A DNA stretch of 64,000 nt, taken from positions 62,001 to 126,000 of the forward strand of contig NZ_CAKKNT010000003.1 in the NCBI RefSeq assembly GCF_918814755.1. The letters run 5' to 3'. The notes below the pieces were generated by a model. It was not told the origin of the DNA. It saw only the letters and a program-made list of their open reading frames with translations, and did not search any database. This DNA is from Periweissella ghanensis. GTDB lineage: Bacteria; Bacillota; Bacilli; Lactobacillales; Lactobacillaceae. This document shows, piece by piece, positions 1 through 9,672 of the stretch. The first letter of the stretch is position 1; each line of letters opens with the position of its first letter. A program made the position numbers and the translations under genes.

Positions 1-1828
1 TATCAGATGGGTCAACCGGATCTGGGGCAATTGGCGTTGGCTCATCTGCTGAAGATGTATCATCCGGTGGTAGGATTGGCTCAGTTGGTGGCGCAATCAC
101 CGGTGTGGTGCTACTGTCTGTGTTGCTTGGATCAACTGGATCTGGTGCCACCGGTGTTGTTGGTGTAGTTGAGCTAGTGTCCGTGCTGCTGTTTGTTGGT
201 TCTGGTTCTGGTTCCGGTTCTGGTTCTGGTTCTGGTTCCGGTTCTGGTTCTGGTTCTGGTTTTGGTTCTGGTTCTGGTTCCGGCGTTGGTTCTGGTTCTG
301 GTTTTGGTTCCGGCTGTGGATTGTACGTATTGGTAATATCATAATTACCATTTGCACCATCCCCACCGGTTACTGAATAACCATTCGGAGTTGGCACTTC
401 TTTTACAGAATATTTAATGGGCGTACCATTACGATCATTTTTGAGTAAATTAGCAAAGTCAAATTGCCAGCCATTTCCCGTAGAAACTTCAATTGATGTT
501 GGTCCATCGATTTGCCCAGGTTTTACTTCCTGATCGTTTGCATAAAGTTGGACGTTAACACTTGCTGGCCGCGTTTGGTCCGTATTATCGTTCCATTTGA
601 TTTGACCTTTTACGTCAGCAACTTCGGACGTAGATGGTTTGTTCGAATCTGTTGGATCGGTGGTAATGGGTGTAGTGATAATTTTACCATCAGTACCTAT
701 CCGTAAATAATCTGATTTTTTAGTTAATTCTTGGTCACCATTTACTAATTGAACGCGTTTTCCATCATTTTGTAAGAACGTAGTATTAGAAAATTGCGCT
801 TGGAAAGTTTCTTGGGGAATTATTTCATAAACTTGAACTAAGTAAGCGGTATCCGAATCCCCTTTTATATCTACGGTAATCGTACCATCATTTTTTGTAG
901 TAACCTCATATTGTTCTCTACCAATTGGTTCATAATTATTTGGTGTTGTATCACTATCTCGATCGATAACTTTGGATACTATAGTACTAGTACTGTCCTT
1001 ATCCCACTGAGAATCCTTTGAACTTAGTTTTGAGGTTACGGTTAAATCTTTTATCTTATCTAAAGTCTGATATTTTTCACCATTTAGACCGACATTAACT
1101 AAAATTGACCACTGAACGCGAATCGTTTTATCTTCACCTTGTGTAAATTGACCATTTTGATCCAAAATTGGTTCCGGTTTACCAATAGAATTATAAGTAA
1201 GGTCGATATTTTCATTAGGGGTGTTTTTCAAGTTCCAATCTAATATAACTGAGGTTGGTGTCATACCAGCTTGTACTACAGCATTCAATTGATCCGCATT
1301 CCATTGGGCCGTGGCATTAAAACTACCAGTTAATTCACCCTTGTACTTGGTAATGTTTTCATTAAACGTAATGGTAATACTATTTGAGCTAATTTGCACG
1401 GCACCAATATCTATTGGCTGTAACGTACTATCGTTAATAGTAAATTGTAGCGAAGGACCGACCACAAACTTCAATTGACTGGGTAGCTGAACCGTCATCG
1501 TATCGCCAGGTTTAATTTGTTTAGTGTCTCTAATATCAAAATTCCATACCGCCTGAACTTTTTGGTGAATTTCACTACTATCTATCTGCTTAAGTGAATT
1601 ATCATCGTTACTTGCGATATAGGCCTTGGTTATAAATTGGCTGCCGTAATCAGGTGCCGTACTTGATGCTGGTGTATCCGAATTATTTGTTCCATTTGAA
1701 TCAGTAGTACTCGAACTATTTGAACTATTTGTATCGCTATTCACATCAGCAAATGCGGTCACTGGGGTTGTCGCTAATGACAAACTCAGGACGCATAAAC
1801 CGAACATCGCGATATGCTTTCTATTCAT
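1..1828 (-). CDS. Partial cell-wall-anchored adhesin (collagen-binding / Cna-B type); C-terminus lies beyond the window
   Basis: A frame opens at ATG 1828 (AAGGAG 12 bases upstream) and stays open to the window edge, 609 codons. Residues 1-27 form a signal peptide ending TAFA. A Ser/Asn/Thr-rich stretch follows, then at about 55-210 a segment resembling the ligand-binding domains of Gram-positive collagen adhesins (motifs GDTMTVQLP and [15 protein letters not shown]). A Cna-B-like beta-sandwich lies near 405-500 ([28 protein letters not shown]). Residues about 500-545 are Pro-Glu repeats, followed by Ser/Thr/Pro-rich sequence. Proteins of this build are normally sorted to peptidoglycan and bind host or plant matrix or other cells; the sorting signal is not visible because the gene runs off the window. 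The ligand is unknown. The call of a surface adhesin is firm, the exact family less so. Confidence 0.85.
   Translation of the reverse strand, partial: MNRKHIAMFGLCVLSLSLATTPVTAFADVNSDTNSSNSSSTTDSNGTNNSDTPASSTAPDYGSQFITKAYIASNDDNSLKQIDSSEIHQKVQAVWNFDIRDTKQIKPGDTMTVQLPSQLKFVVGPSLQFTINDSTLQPIDIGAVQISSNSITITFNENITKYKGELTGSFNATAQWNADQLNAVVQAGMTPTSVILDWNLKNTPNENIDLTYNSIGKPEPILDQNGQFTQGEDKTIRVQWSILVNVGLNGEKYQTLDKIKDLTVTSKLSSKDSQWDKDSTSTIVSKVIDRDSDTTPNNYEPIGREQYEVTTKNDGTITVDIKGDSDTAYLVQVYEIIPQETFQAQFSNTTFLQNDGKRVQLVNGDQELTKKSDYLRIGTDGKIITTPITTDPTDSNKPSTSEVADVKGQIKWNDNTDQTRPASVNVQLYANDQEVKPGQIDGPTSIEVSTGNGWQFDFANLLKNDRNGTPIKYSVKEVPTPNGYSVTGGDGANGNYDITNTYNPQPEPKPEPEPTPEPEPEPKPEPEPEPEPEPEPEPEPEPEPTNSSTDTSSTTPTTPVAPDPVDPSNTDSSTTPVIAPPTEPILPPDDTSSADEPTPIAPDPVDPSD
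196..330 (-). repeat. Pro-Glu (PEPEPKPE) coding repeat in the adhesin
   Basis: A six-base unit (GAACCA/GAACCG on the minus strand) is repeated about 20 times, giving Pro-Glu with occasional Lys-Pro or Thr-Pro. Such rigid stalks are common near the wall-spanning part of surface proteins. The repeat also creates long artificial open frames in other phases (Gly-Ser and Asn-Gln runs). Confidence 0.9.
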
Positions 1829-2079
1829 GGGACGCGCTTGCTCCTTGCATATATATATTAATTATTAATACCTTGCATAATAATTTTAATTATTCTATGG
1901 TAAAAGTTATGATATTAAAACAAAATACACTAAATATTAACAATTGATATTATATATTATTTTTCTATATATTTATACATAATCTTTATAACTTATAAAT
2001 TTAATTAAACATTATTTAATAATCTGATAAACATTTTTGAATGTATGTATATTATACAAACCACCCTTTAAATTACAAA

Positions 2080-2111
2080 AAAAGCCGTCGAAACGAATTT
2101 CGACGGCTTTT
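2080..2111 (-). terminator. Rho-independent terminator after the DHH gene
   Basis: Perfect 14-bp inverted repeat (AAAAGCCGTCGAAA / TTTCGACGGCTTTT) with a 4-base loop, flanked by A and T runs. It follows the stop of the minus-strand DHH gene. Its symmetry would let it work in both directions. Confidence 0.85.
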
Positions 2112-2128
2112 AATATTCAATTTATTAA

Positions 2129-3109
2129 TTATTCTACGGATGGGATGACAACTGATGCTTGGATGAGTTGGGCGTAATCAATTAACAAGCGACCACCGGC
2201 AGCGTGTTGGTGGCCCCCACCTTGAAAGGCTGCCGCGACGGTTGCCAAATCAACTGGCGCCTTTTCGCTACTACGTAATGATAAGCGGTTACCGTTGACG
2301 ACAATCCCAAAATCAGCATCCGGTAATTCGGCCAGCATATTGCCAACTTCCGACATATTTTTAGATGCTTGCACATACGCGACGTGATAAGTTTGCTCAC
2401 CAATATGTAAATCCATCATGGCTGCCGCGGCTTTTTTACGGCCCACATATTTATCAATATCCAGGAGTTGTTTTTCAATAATTGTGTTTAAGAGCGGTCC
2501 AAAAATCGTCGCACAATCTGGGGTCGTTGCTTGATTAGCAGCGGCATTGAAGGCCGGCACGTGTTCCATAAAACCATCTTTACCAAGTAAATTTAAGGCA
2601 ACGGCGAGCTTTTGGGCTAACTCAGCCGTCAATGGTGAATCAGGATTATTATGCCAATCCCACGTATCAATTTCACGGACTGCTTCGATGATCAAAGCTG
2701 ATTGCCCGGCGACTGGATAGCGTTTTGCAACCATTGAAGTCGCACACGTTTGCTTACCATCGGTGTGTTCGTTGTAGTTGGTAATGAATGGAAATTCGTT
2801 GGCAAAGTGCGCCGTTGAGGCATGGTGGTCGATTACTTCAACGATACAATTATGTGCCTTGGCATATTCAGCTAATGCCGCAAGGACATCTTGAGATGGG
2901 GTTAAATCAGTAATCCCAATATAGGCTGCCTCAGGATTAGTGGCCAGCCATTCTTTAATTGAACGGTCAATGCTTCCAAATGAGCCGGTCGATTCAAATG
3001 AATAATTAACCGTGGCATCGGGGTATTTATCCTTGGTGCCCGCCATCAAAGCATAGGCTGACATCACCCCATCAAGGTCAGTATGTGAAAAATATCGTAA
3101 TTCAGTCAC
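2129..3109 (-). CDS. DHH/DHHA1-family phosphoesterase (NrnB-like oligoribonuclease or cyclic-dinucleotide-type phosphodiesterase)
   Basis: 326 residues. The DHH fold is visible in order: an N-terminal HTDLDGV (residues 9-15, replacing the classical DHDADS), DLTP near 68, the signature DHHAST near 94, and a C-terminal DHHA1 GGGHQHAAGG near 297. The Asp and His residues bind catalytic Mn2+. Relatives cleave short oligoribonucleotides or cyclic-dinucleotide products in the cytosol. The protein lacks the N-terminal membrane and GGDEF parts of GdpP, so it is a short soluble form. The ATG has GGAGGG 9 bases upstream and the gene is monocistronic with its own terminator. The substrate cannot be told from sequence. 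Confidence 0.85.
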   Translation of the reverse strand: MTELRYFSHTDLDGVMSAYALMAGTKDKYPDATVNYSFESTGSFGSIDRSIKEWLATNPEAAYIGITDLTPSQDVLAALAEYAKAHNCIVEVIDHHASTAHFANEFPFITNYNEHTDGKQTCATSMVAKRYPVAGQSALIIEAVREIDTWDWHNNPDSPLTAELAQKLAVALNLLGKDGFMEHVPAFNAAANQATTPDCATIFGPLLNTIIEKQLLDIDKYVGRKKAAAAMMDLHIGEQTYHVAYVQASKNMSEVGNMLAELPDADFGIVVNGNRLSLRSSEKAPVDLATVAAAFQGGGHQHAAGGRLLIDYAQLIQASVVIPSVE

Positions 3110-3320
3110 GTGGTTCCCTCCAACAATTGTGTTTTATTAATCATACCATTTTTAGGAAATTCACGGCAGTTATGACATAGCATTATTGGCAAAAAAACGC
3201 GGTAAATCAAGGTTTATTGACCGCCGCCTAAATGGGCCCGCCTTTTTAAAACTTTTCACTAGTAATTACGCCGGGCTTTAATTATTATAAGTTTAATTAG
3301 GAATTAAAAGGAGTACGAAA

Positions 3321-3548
3321 ATGTTTAACATGCCGCCCCATCGACGGGCATTATTAATTGCCATTATTTTTACTGTTTTAACGTTTGGAACCTATTTGAT
3401 TGGTGGCCGGTCGTTTGATGCGTGGTTTAAAATCACCAACATAGCCCATGAATCAAGCTTTACGACTGGTTCATCATTTTTACTATTGTTTGCGCTCATT
3501 ACAATTGTAGCGTGGATCAACTTTTTTATTAAGTACCGGAAGCGATAG
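3321..3548 (+). CDS. Small two-TM membrane protein of unknown function
   Basis: 75 residues, with AAAGGAG eight bases before ATG. Two hydrophobic helices (about 10-28 and 50-68) are separated by a polar loop rich in Ser/Thr; the C-terminus is basic (KYRKR), suggesting that end is cytosolic. It is monocistronic between its own ribosome site and a strong terminator, which supports it being a real gene. No family was recognised. Confidence 0.7.
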   Translation: MFNMPPHRRALLIAIIFTVLTFGTYLIGGRSFDAWFKITNIAHESSFTTGSSFLLLFALITIVAWINFFIKYRKR

Positions 3549-3560
3549 AATAGCGCTGAA

Positions 3561-3594
3561 AAAAGCCCGCGGTCAGGCATACCGTGGGCTTTTG
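3561..3594 (+). terminator. Terminator after the small membrane protein
   Basis: Inverted repeat AAAAGCCCGCGG / CCGTGGGCTTTT with a 9-base loop, 12 bases after the stop codon. Confidence 0.8.
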
Positions 3595-3747
3595 TTATTT
3601 AGTTAAAATTGCGGCAAAGACTCCATCCATACTCCTCAGTTACGTGCTGTTCAGTGCGGCTAGATGAATTAAATCTAATTTATTTATCATCAAAATATCA
3701 TTTAGTGCTATAATTACCCAAACACTATACTTTGGATGGTTAATCAT

Positions 3748-4926
3748 ATGCTTGCAAAACAAAATCGCATTCTTCTGCCGCTAACTGCCGGGCTAAATGC
3801 TTTTAATTCGTTGCTACTAGGGATTGGTGGTCTTTTAATTATTCGTCAGTTATCGCATTCGTTTCTACTATATGGCGTCGTTTCAGCCATTAGTTCGATT
3901 GCGATTATTGGTTCGACGATTTTCATTGGGGCTAAAATCGACACGCTTGATAAACGCAAAGTTTTCATAACAGTCAATTGCATCGCCATTATTTTGCTCC
4001 TCCTCTTAGTGCAATTTTGGGGTTCAAGCCGCTTTTTAATATATTTCATGGGCTTTGACTTATTAATGGGTTTCTTAAGTCTGTTTGCAGGCATCGCATT
4101 TAGCGGTAGTATCAAGGAATTTACCGTTCCCGAACAACTTGATCAAGTCGTTAGTCGAATTTCAACTAGTCGGATGGTTGGTATTTTAGCTAGTATGGGG
4201 ACCGTTTTTCTATATGCGACCAGCTCGCACCTCATCCCCTATCTGCTAGAAACTGTCGCAATAGCAACATTCATCAGTATTATTAGTAGTCTATTTATTA
4301 AGCGTGCAACAACCACTGTTATTCAAAATACTACATCGCTGACTTTACGTAATATCAAACATGCGAGTCTACAAATTTGGCATGATGAGTTAATTAAAAG
4401 TATGATCATGATTAATATTTTCATCCTCACAATTCAATCAGCTTTCAACGGGTTTATCATTTTCTTTTGGTCAACGATTGATCCAAATTACAGTAAATTA
4501 AGTTCGTTATTAATCGCCTATGCAGTTGGTATCGGGATTGGTTACTTGGCGTTACGCATTAATCAAAATGGTCTGCGGATGCTATTGATGTTAGTGACAA
4601 TTAGTTGTGCATTGTTATATGCGTTCGTGCAATCGGAAAGCACGTTAATTGCCGTTATTATCAGTATTATGGCGGTCAGTTTACCAGTTGAAAACTGGAC
4701 CCAACGCAATATTATCAAGTACTCTGACGTACGGGTTCAGGGCTTACGTGAAGGCTATGTTAGCTTCTTTAGCGCCATTTTAGATACCCTATTTAGTACA
4801 GTAATTGCTGGTGTATTACAGGTTTTACACCATGAAAATGATTTCTTTTTGCTTCTAATCGTACTAGGAACAATCATATTTGTATATTACAACAACAAAA
4901 TTAAACAGCTGAAAAAGGCGATTTAA
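3748..4926 (+). CDS. Major facilitator superfamily transporter
   Basis: About 392 residues with roughly 11-12 hydrophobic helices and a short basic C-terminal tail (NNKIKQLKKAI). The cytoplasmic loop GAKIDTLDKRKV after the second helix fits the MFS loop-2/3 motif (GxxxDxxxRR). Proteins of this size in lactic acid bacteria are usually drug or metabolite exporters driven by the proton gradient; the substrate is not deducible. The frame could start at ATG 3736, but ATG 3748 is preferred because GGATGG lies eight bases before it and nothing resembling a ribosome site precedes 3736. A terminator follows directly, so the gene is probably single. Confidence 0.8.
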   Translation: MLAKQNRILLPLTAGLNAFNSLLLGIGGLLIIRQLSHSFLLYGVVSAISSIAIIGSTIFIGAKIDTLDKRKVFITVNCIAIILLLLLVQFWGSSRFLIYFMGFDLLMGFLSLFAGIAFSGSIKEFTVPEQLDQVVSRISTSRMVGILASMGTVFLYATSSHLIPYLLETVAIATFISIISSLFIKRATTTVIQNTTSLTLRNIKHASLQIWHDELIKSMIMINIFILTIQSAFNGFIIFFWSTIDPNYSKLSSLLIAYAVGIGIGYLALRINQNGLRMLLMLVTISCALLYAFVQSESTLIAVIISIMAVSLPVENWTQRNIIKYSDVRVQGLREGYVSFFSAILDTLFSTVIAGVLQVLHHENDFFLLLIVLGTIIFVYYNNKIKQLKKAI

Positions 4927-4934
4927 TCGTAACG

Positions 4935-4971
4935 AAAAAAGGTCTGGAAGTGATATTTCCAGACCTTTTTT
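4935..4971 (+). terminator. Terminator after the MFS gene
   Basis: Stem AAAAAAGGTCTGGA / TTCCAGACCTTTTTT with an 8-base loop, beginning nine bases after the stop codon. Confidence 0.85.
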
Positions 4972-5111
4972 GTATCTATTTAGCACCATCTTCGTACTCT
5001 ACTAACAGTAGAGAAGTTAAGGCGGTGGCTATTTCTGTTGAGGAGGTGGTGCTTATGGTGTAACAACTATAACCTCACATTCTAGGAAAGGAATAGTTCG
5101 GAGTGTCTGTA

Positions 5112-5207
5112 ATGGACGCTCTACAGCTAATGCTTAGTTTTGGCACTTTTATTGTTGCCTTATTAAGCTTAGTTGTTGAGTTGATTAAGTCAATCAACAA
5201 AAAATAA
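5112..5207 (+). CDS. Fst/Ldr-like type I toxin (often annotated 'putative holin-like toxin')
   Basis: 31-residue peptide beginning MDALQLMLSFGTFIVALL and ending in a Ser/Asn/Lys tail (KSINKK), with one transmembrane helix. This is the standard build of Fst/Lpt-type membrane toxins of Firmicutes: short polar start, single helix, charged C-terminus. GGAG lies 10 bases before ATG. The stop codon sits inside a bidirectional hairpin (5202-5239), and the 5' leader carries a GGCGG/CTATTT stretch that resembles the antisense side of this hairpin, as in Fst-type loci where a convergent antisense RNA pairs with the toxin mRNA. Known relatives depolarise or condense cells when overproduced. The name 'holin' reflects hydrophobicity only; there is no phage context here. 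Confidence 0.8.
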   Translation: MDALQLMLSFGTFIVALLSLVVELIKSINKK

Positions 5208-5239
5208 CCGCCTTAGCTCTGACCAGCTAGCGGTTATTT
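5202..5239. terminator. Bidirectional terminator shared by toxin mRNA and antisense RNA
   Basis: Perfect 10-bp stem AAATAACCGC / GCGGTTATTT around an 18-base loop that contains AGCT elements. A-rich on the left and T-rich on the right, so it can terminate both strands. Confidence 0.75.
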
Positions 5240-5290
5240 AACCAAATGCTATAGTCACCGTCTTAAACGGCCCTACTAAGGGGAAGGTTT
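5202..5290 (-). ncRNA. Predicted antisense antitoxin RNA of the Fst-like locus
   Basis: Inferred by analogy with Fst-type modules: a minus-strand RNA would start near 5260-5290 (a TATAGC-type -10 lies near 5250) and end at the shared hairpin 5202-5239. It would overlap the toxin mRNA 3' end and could also pair with the leader segment 5016-5035. Its ends are not determined; only the hairpin and the complementarity are seen. Confidence 0.5.
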
Positions 5291-5312
5291 GTTGACGCAA
5301 GCCTTCCCTTTT
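5279..5312 (+). terminator. Second hairpin terminator downstream of the toxin
   Basis: GGGAAGGTTTG / CAAGCCTTCCC with a 6-base loop, then TTTTC. It may be a plus-strand back-up terminator or insulate the antisense promoter. Confidence 0.6.
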
Positions 5313-5359
5313 CATTTGCCATTTTAACATGGTTATCGGTACTTGGCTAGTTAAGGAAT

Positions 5360-6363
5360 TTAACTCAATGGCACCATCTGGGCAGCCATATTAACATCAT
5401 TTTGTTGGGCCGGCGTTTGATAAGTTGCTTTAACTAAATCAGCCAAACTGACATCGACTTTTTTACCGGATTGATTCCAGGTTAAATGGACTCCGTTTTG
5501 ATCATAGCTATAATTAATGGCTGATTCAAAATCACGTGTGGCAACTGTCAGGCGTTTGTCCACTAATCCGATTCCAGCAAACGGGTTAGTTCCTAAGAAT
5601 TTAACCAACGTTGTCACTTGTGGATTTCCATATTTGAAAACCATCACCCCAATTTGGCGGTAATCAAATTTTGCTCCTTTATATTCAACAATCGGTTCAT
5701 TTCGAATTGGCTGACTGGGCGAGTTAACTAACTGAGCAAATTTATTGGCTATTTCTTGATTAGCAGTTGGCACAAAATGTAGAAGATTATCGGGCATACC
5801 TTGATTTTGTTGTGTAATTAAAACCACTGGTTTCCCGTGATGGATTGTCATCAAATACAAATGAACCCCCATTGTTTCACCGTCTTTGTAATCCGAGTAA
5901 ATTGAGACGACATTATAATCGTATTTATCAGCACCATTTTGACTAACATTAATATTGACATGATCGGCATTGACCGCGATATTATTTTTGCTAAAATCTT
6001 GCGGAAATGTGTAACCAATGAAATTCGGCACTACTTGCACATAAGGAAAGTAATTAGTATATTCCTGTGCGGGATTAAACCGTTCCCCCATGCACTTACA
6101 AAAGCGTTTAAGGCAGCTTGTTTTTGGTTATCCCAGATTAACTTAGGCACTTTGACACTAGCTAACGTGTCTTTATTGTGCGGGGTAACTGCTTTGTGCA
6201 TTGTGGTTTGCGAACTCATTTTACTTTTATGACTAGCTTGCGCACTTGAATGACTCGCAGCATCGCCATTACTTGAATGACTAGAGCTACCTTGACTACC
6301 GCATGCACTTAAGACCACCGCACTCGTTAAGGTTACTAAGCCAATCCACATTCGTTTACTCAT
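5360..6363 (-). pseudogene. Frameshifted lipoprotein (DUF4767-like)
   Basis: ATG 6363 opens a lipoprotein with signal peptide and lipobox LSAC (Cys about 21), then a Ser/His-rich linker and the start of a globular domain (WDNQKQAALNAFVSAWG). At a run of five G (minus strand; 6085-6089) the frame shifts: the reading frame needed to continue as GERFNPAQEYTNYF is one base off and runs 240 codons to the stop at 5360. One extra G restores a single protein of about 334 residues. The W...L..F...WG...Q.Y..Y pattern resembles the DUF4767 domain of lactobacillar lipoproteins; its function is unknown. The break may be a true pseudogene, homopolymer phase variation or a sequence error. Confidence 0.8.
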
Positions 6364-6723
6364 TTTGTTAATTCCCCCGCATATTTTTATGAATACAAGT
6401 ATAACATTTTTGTAAAAAGATTAGCAAAAAGTTAACCGTTAATCTTTGTGGTTCAATTAAACTCATTTATTTAAATGCGTCTACGCACGCCTTGAATAAT
6501 GCACCAACTACCAAGCAAGCCAGTGCAAGCTTACTTGGCTTACGCCGGAAGCACCACTAACCAATTAGTATTGTACGCATAGCAAATCAAACACGCCAAA
6601 GGAATTTCCTTTGACGTGTTTTTTTAGTTTTGTATAGCGTAACTACTTAATTATTTCTTTACTTGCTGCTAGTCACACTATCCATTACAATTAAGCAGCA
6701 ACATTTAAAATTGGAGTAATTTA
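6364..6723. other. Intergenic region with a hairpin
   Basis: 360 bases between the lipoprotein and arsC. It holds the lipoprotein promoter area and a strong hairpin at about 6589-6625 (AACACG-CAAAGGA / TCCTTTG-CGTGTT, then T7) that terminates no visible gene and may mark a deleted one. No convincing open frame was seen. Confidence 0.6.
6589..6625 (+). terminator. Orphan terminator upstream of arsC
   Basis: Stem of about 14 bp with one mismatch and a 4-base loop, followed by seven T. No plus-strand gene ends just before it. Confidence 0.65.
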
Positions 6724-7152
6724 ATGGCTAAAAAACGAATCTATTTCCTATGTACTGGTAACTCTTGTCGTAGCCAAATGGCTGATGCATGGGCCCACCA
6801 ATATCTTAACGCTGATGAATGGGACATTCGTAGTGCCGGCATCGAAGCTCATGGCCTAAATCCCTTGGCGGTCAAAGCCATGGCTGAAGTTGGCATTGAT
6901 ATCGCTAACTACACATCAAATATAATTGATATCGATTACTTAAATAGTGCTGACTTGGTAATTACGTTATGCGGCGACGCCAATGATCGCTGTCCAATGA
7001 CCCCACCAAATGTAACGCGAGTTCACTGGGGCTTTCCTGATCCCGCTAAAGCGACTGGAACGTTAGAAGAAAAATGGCGGGTCTTTCAAGATGTTCGTGA
7101 TGGTATTGCTAAAAAAGTCCAGGCCTTTGCGGCAGATGGCAGTTTGAATTAG
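6724..7152 (+). CDS. arsC: Thioredoxin-coupled arsenate reductase / low-molecular-weight phosphatase family
   Basis: 142 residues, the usual length. The phosphate-binding loop CTGNSCRS (Cys10, Cys15, Arg16) is at the N-terminus, and the redox pair Cys83/Cys90 sits in [10 protein letters not shown], matching Cys10, 82 and 89 of the Bacillus-type ArsC; WGFPDP gives the catalytic Asp near 106. The family reduces arsenate to arsenite through a Cys relay recycled by thioredoxin. No arsR, arsB or acr3 gene lies beside it, so it is an orphan, which is common in lactic acid bacteria; efflux must come from elsewhere. The start follows TTGGAGTAATTT. Confidence 0.9.
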   Translation: MAKKRIYFLCTGNSCRSQMADAWAHQYLNADEWDIRSAGIEAHGLNPLAVKAMAEVGIDIANYTSNIIDIDYLNSADLVITLCGDANDRCPMTPPNVTRVHWGFPDPAKATGTLEEKWRVFQDVRDGIAKKVQAFAADGSLN

Positions 7153-7191
7153 CAATTAAAAACAATCTTGTATCTATTGCACACCCTAAAT

Positions 7192-7350
7192 AGGGAGTGT
7201 GACGGCAGGCGGGCGATATCGAGAAATACACTAAAAATCCTCTATGAAGAAAATTCTTCGTAGAGGATTTTGTCGTATTTCGAATATATCAGACTTTTGG
7301 AAAACGTTCTAGCAGCAAATTACCACCAGGAAAGAGTTATGTCACACCCC
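7192..7350. mobile_element. MITE-like palindromic intergenic element (copy 1)
   Basis: About 160 bases with inverted tips (GGGAGTGTGAC ... GTCACACCCC) around a long central hairpin (7230-7278, AAAATCCTCT..GAAGAA / TTCTTC..AGAGGATTTT) and a right part (CTAGCAGCAAATTACCACCA..). The right part recurs at 44475-44513, and a matching left part recurs at 42864-42900 and 44437-44473. Non-coding and dispersed, so probably a miniature element mobilised in trans; it may also terminate arsC. Confidence 0.55.
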
Positions 7351-7572
7351 GCTTTTTTTACTTTATCAGCATAATTACGATTCAATCTAAGCTCACGTCT
7401 TACCAGATGAAGGCTCATATTAACACCTCAGCAATAAAGCTTATTGATATATACAAATAACTATCCAAATCATGGTTCGATGGTTACGGTTGGTTATTTT
7501 ACGGATATAACTTAAACTTACATTGTTCTAGCAATAGCTTATTTCAAAGGATATTGTATTACACAAAATGCA

Positions 7573-9672
7573 TCAAACTTCGGTAACTTTTGTAGTATCA
7601 AACCGTTTCGTCAACGTATTTAAGTTTTCCGCTACCTGTGTCAAATCAGTAACGTTACCCGTGAACTCATCCATCGTAGCTAAGACTTCTTCAGTATTTG
7701 CTGAAACTTCCTCAGTTGAGGCTGAACTCTCTTCCGTGGCTGCCGAAATTGATTCCAAGTTAGCTAAAACCGTTGCTTGTAAGGTTTCAATCCGATGGCT
7801 AATTGTAACTAACTGATCGATGCTCGTTACGAGATGCTGATTATTTTCATAAACTTGTTCGGTTGAATCCAGTGACTTGTCCAACAAGGTCGTTTGTGCT
7901 TGCCCACCCGTTACTGAAGCAGAGGTTTGCGATACCATTTCTTCTGATTTAGTCCGAATTTCTGTGATAATCTTTGCTATATCCGTGGCCGCCACACGAC
8001 TTTGCGCAGCAAGTTTGCGAATTTCAGTCGCGACGACCGCAAACCCTTGCCCAGCTTGACCGGCACTTGCAGCTTCAATTGAGGCATTTAAGGCCAGTAA
8101 ATTCGTTTGTTGGGCAATATCATTAATTGTTTGAATAATTTGCGTAATATTTTGCACTCGGGTATTCATTGTGGTCATATTAGCCATTAAGGTTGTCATT
8201 TGGGACATTTGGGCTTGCCAATTACGTTGAACTTCATTGGTTACTTCGAGGTTATCACGATTTAAATTGGCGGCATGTTCGGCACTCGTTGACATTGCCG
8301 TTACATTAGTGTGCAATTCATCCACAATTTGGGATAACATTTGGACTTGGTCAACGCCCTGTTCCGTTTCGATGGCTTGGGCTGCGGCAACTTCAGCAAT
8401 TCCCGTAATCGTATTTGCAACCTCTTCGGTAGCGACATCCGTTTGTTGGGCTAATTCGAGCAACGTTTTAGCGCCGGTTGCCACAGTCTGACTTTCCAGT
8501 TGAACTTCATTGATCAAATCACTCATTGACCGAATCATGTGGTTAAAGTTACTGGTTAATTGGTTAAATTCATGCCCATTTTCATCAGGTGCCGTAAAAC
8601 GCTTAGTAATGGCCTCAATTGACATGCCGGTGCGGTGGGTCGCTTTAATTTGAATTAAGTCGCCTTGACTACCATGAGCAAAGTAACGCACATACCGTTT
8701 AAGAATCGCACTAATCAATTTCACTAGCCACGTCGTTATTAACACCACTAAGATTAATACAATCAACATAACAATAACTGAGCTAATAATTAGCGCGCTT
8801 TGTTCGGTACTAATTTCGTTACCACCAACTTGGGTAATAATCCAACTTTGACTGCCAGTTGGTCCTTTATCAAAGTAAACTTGCGTATGTTTAAACCATC
8901 CTTGCGCGATTTTAATGTAACCACGGCGGTGATGATCATTTTTAACAGCTTGATAAACTTGGTTCGTATTAATTTGTTGATGGGGCTTGAAATTCAATAG
9001 CCCTCCCTTACTGTGTGCATCGACAACTAAGCCACTGTTGGTCACAATTGCCGCGCTCCCGGTCCGTCCAATTTGAAGCGTATCGACAATATTATGGATG
9101 GTCGTATATGGATAATTAACGAACAAAACGCCGGTTTGGCCACTTTGGTTGCTTATCACGCGTGAGACCCCGGTTACCATCTGCTTAGTAATAATATCTT
9201 CGTAGGCTGCCGAAATAAAAACGGACCCATTGGCCTTCACGGCCCCTTGATACCATGGCCGCACCAATGGGTTAAAGCCCGGTGCTGGTTGTGAAGTTAG
9301 GGCAAATTTCCCATCGGTCGTCGCAAAAGTAATGTTAAGCAGTTCCCCATTACCAGTTGCTTTTACCGCTTTAATCTCCTTTTGAATCAATGCTAAATCA
9401 TAGGTCTTGGCTTTTAAGGCGGGTAAATTTTGTAACTTGGCTAATTCCTTTGTCGCTCGGCCGTACAAATCAGTTTGTGTGGCTTGTAAGCTACTAACGG
9501 CACTTTGTTGGGCAATGTTGGCCCGCTGCGTTATCAAATTACTATTAATAAAATACAACGCCCCAACCATAATTATTACCGGCACAATTGCAATCCCGAT
9601 TAACCCCGGATATAAGAACTTCCGAATACTCTTCTTGTGCCTTGCTCCTGTGGTACTAGCTTCGTTTTGCAT
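7573..9672 (-). CDS. Methyl-accepting chemotaxis protein with extracellular Cache-type sensor
   Basis: 699 residues: TM1 about 20-44; an extracellular domain about 45-295 with Cache-type features ([28 protein letters not shown]); TM2 about 298-325; HAMP-like linker; and a long coiled-coil signalling domain whose hairpin tip reads [18 protein letters not shown] and [13 protein letters not shown] (about 515-550). The tip is the CheA/CheW contact and is well conserved, although Ser replaces the usual Ala/Arg in places. Cache receptors bind small organic ligands such as amino or organic acids. No cheA, cheW or flagellar gene is in the window, so it serves a motility system elsewhere or is a relict. 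AAAGGTAG lies 10 bases before ATG. Confidence 0.9.
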   Translation of the reverse strand: MQNEASTTGARHKKSIRKFLYPGLIGIAIVPVIIMVGALYFINSNLITQRANIAQQSAVSSLQATQTDLYGRATKELAKLQNLPALKAKTYDLALIQKEIKAVKATGNGELLNITFATTDGKFALTSQPAPGFNPLVRPWYQGAVKANGSVFISAAYEDIITKQMVTGVSRVISNQSGQTGVLFVNYPYTTIHNIVDTLQIGRTGSAAIVTNSGLVVDAHSKGGLLNFKPHQQINTNQVYQAVKNDHHRRGYIKIAQGWFKHTQVYFDKGPTGSQSWIITQVGGNEISTEQSALIISSVIVMLIVLILVVLITTWLVKLISAILKRYVRYFAHGSQGDLIQIKATHRTGMSIEAITKRFTAPDENGHEFNQLTSNFNHMIRSMSDLINEVQLESQTVATGAKTLLELAQQTDVATEEVANTITGIAEVAAAQAIETEQGVDQVQMLSQIVDELHTNVTAMSTSAEHAANLNRDNLEVTNEVQRNWQAQMSQMTTLMANMTTMNTRVQNITQIIQTINDIAQQTNLLALNASIEAASAGQAGQGFAVVATEIRKLAAQSRVAATDIAKIITEIRTKSEEMVSQTSASVTGGQAQTTLLDKSLDSTEQVYENNQHLVTSIDQLVTISHRIETLQATVLANLESISAATEESSASTEEVSANTEEVLATMDEFTGNVTDLTQVAENLNTLTKRFDTTKVTEV

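Noticed and set aside
97-366. Open frame on the minus strand rich in Asn-Gln, and a Gly-Ser frame on the plus strand (105-344)
   Set aside because: Both are shadows of the hexanucleotide repeat that encodes Pro-Glu in the adhesin frame.
5112-5207. Phage holin
   Set aside because: Only 31 residues, no lysin or phage genes nearby, and antisense-RNA architecture; it fits an Fst-type toxin.
7224-7282. CRISPR or riboswitch at the long hairpin after arsC
   Set aside because: Single palindrome without spacer array, and the same element recurs at unrelated genes.
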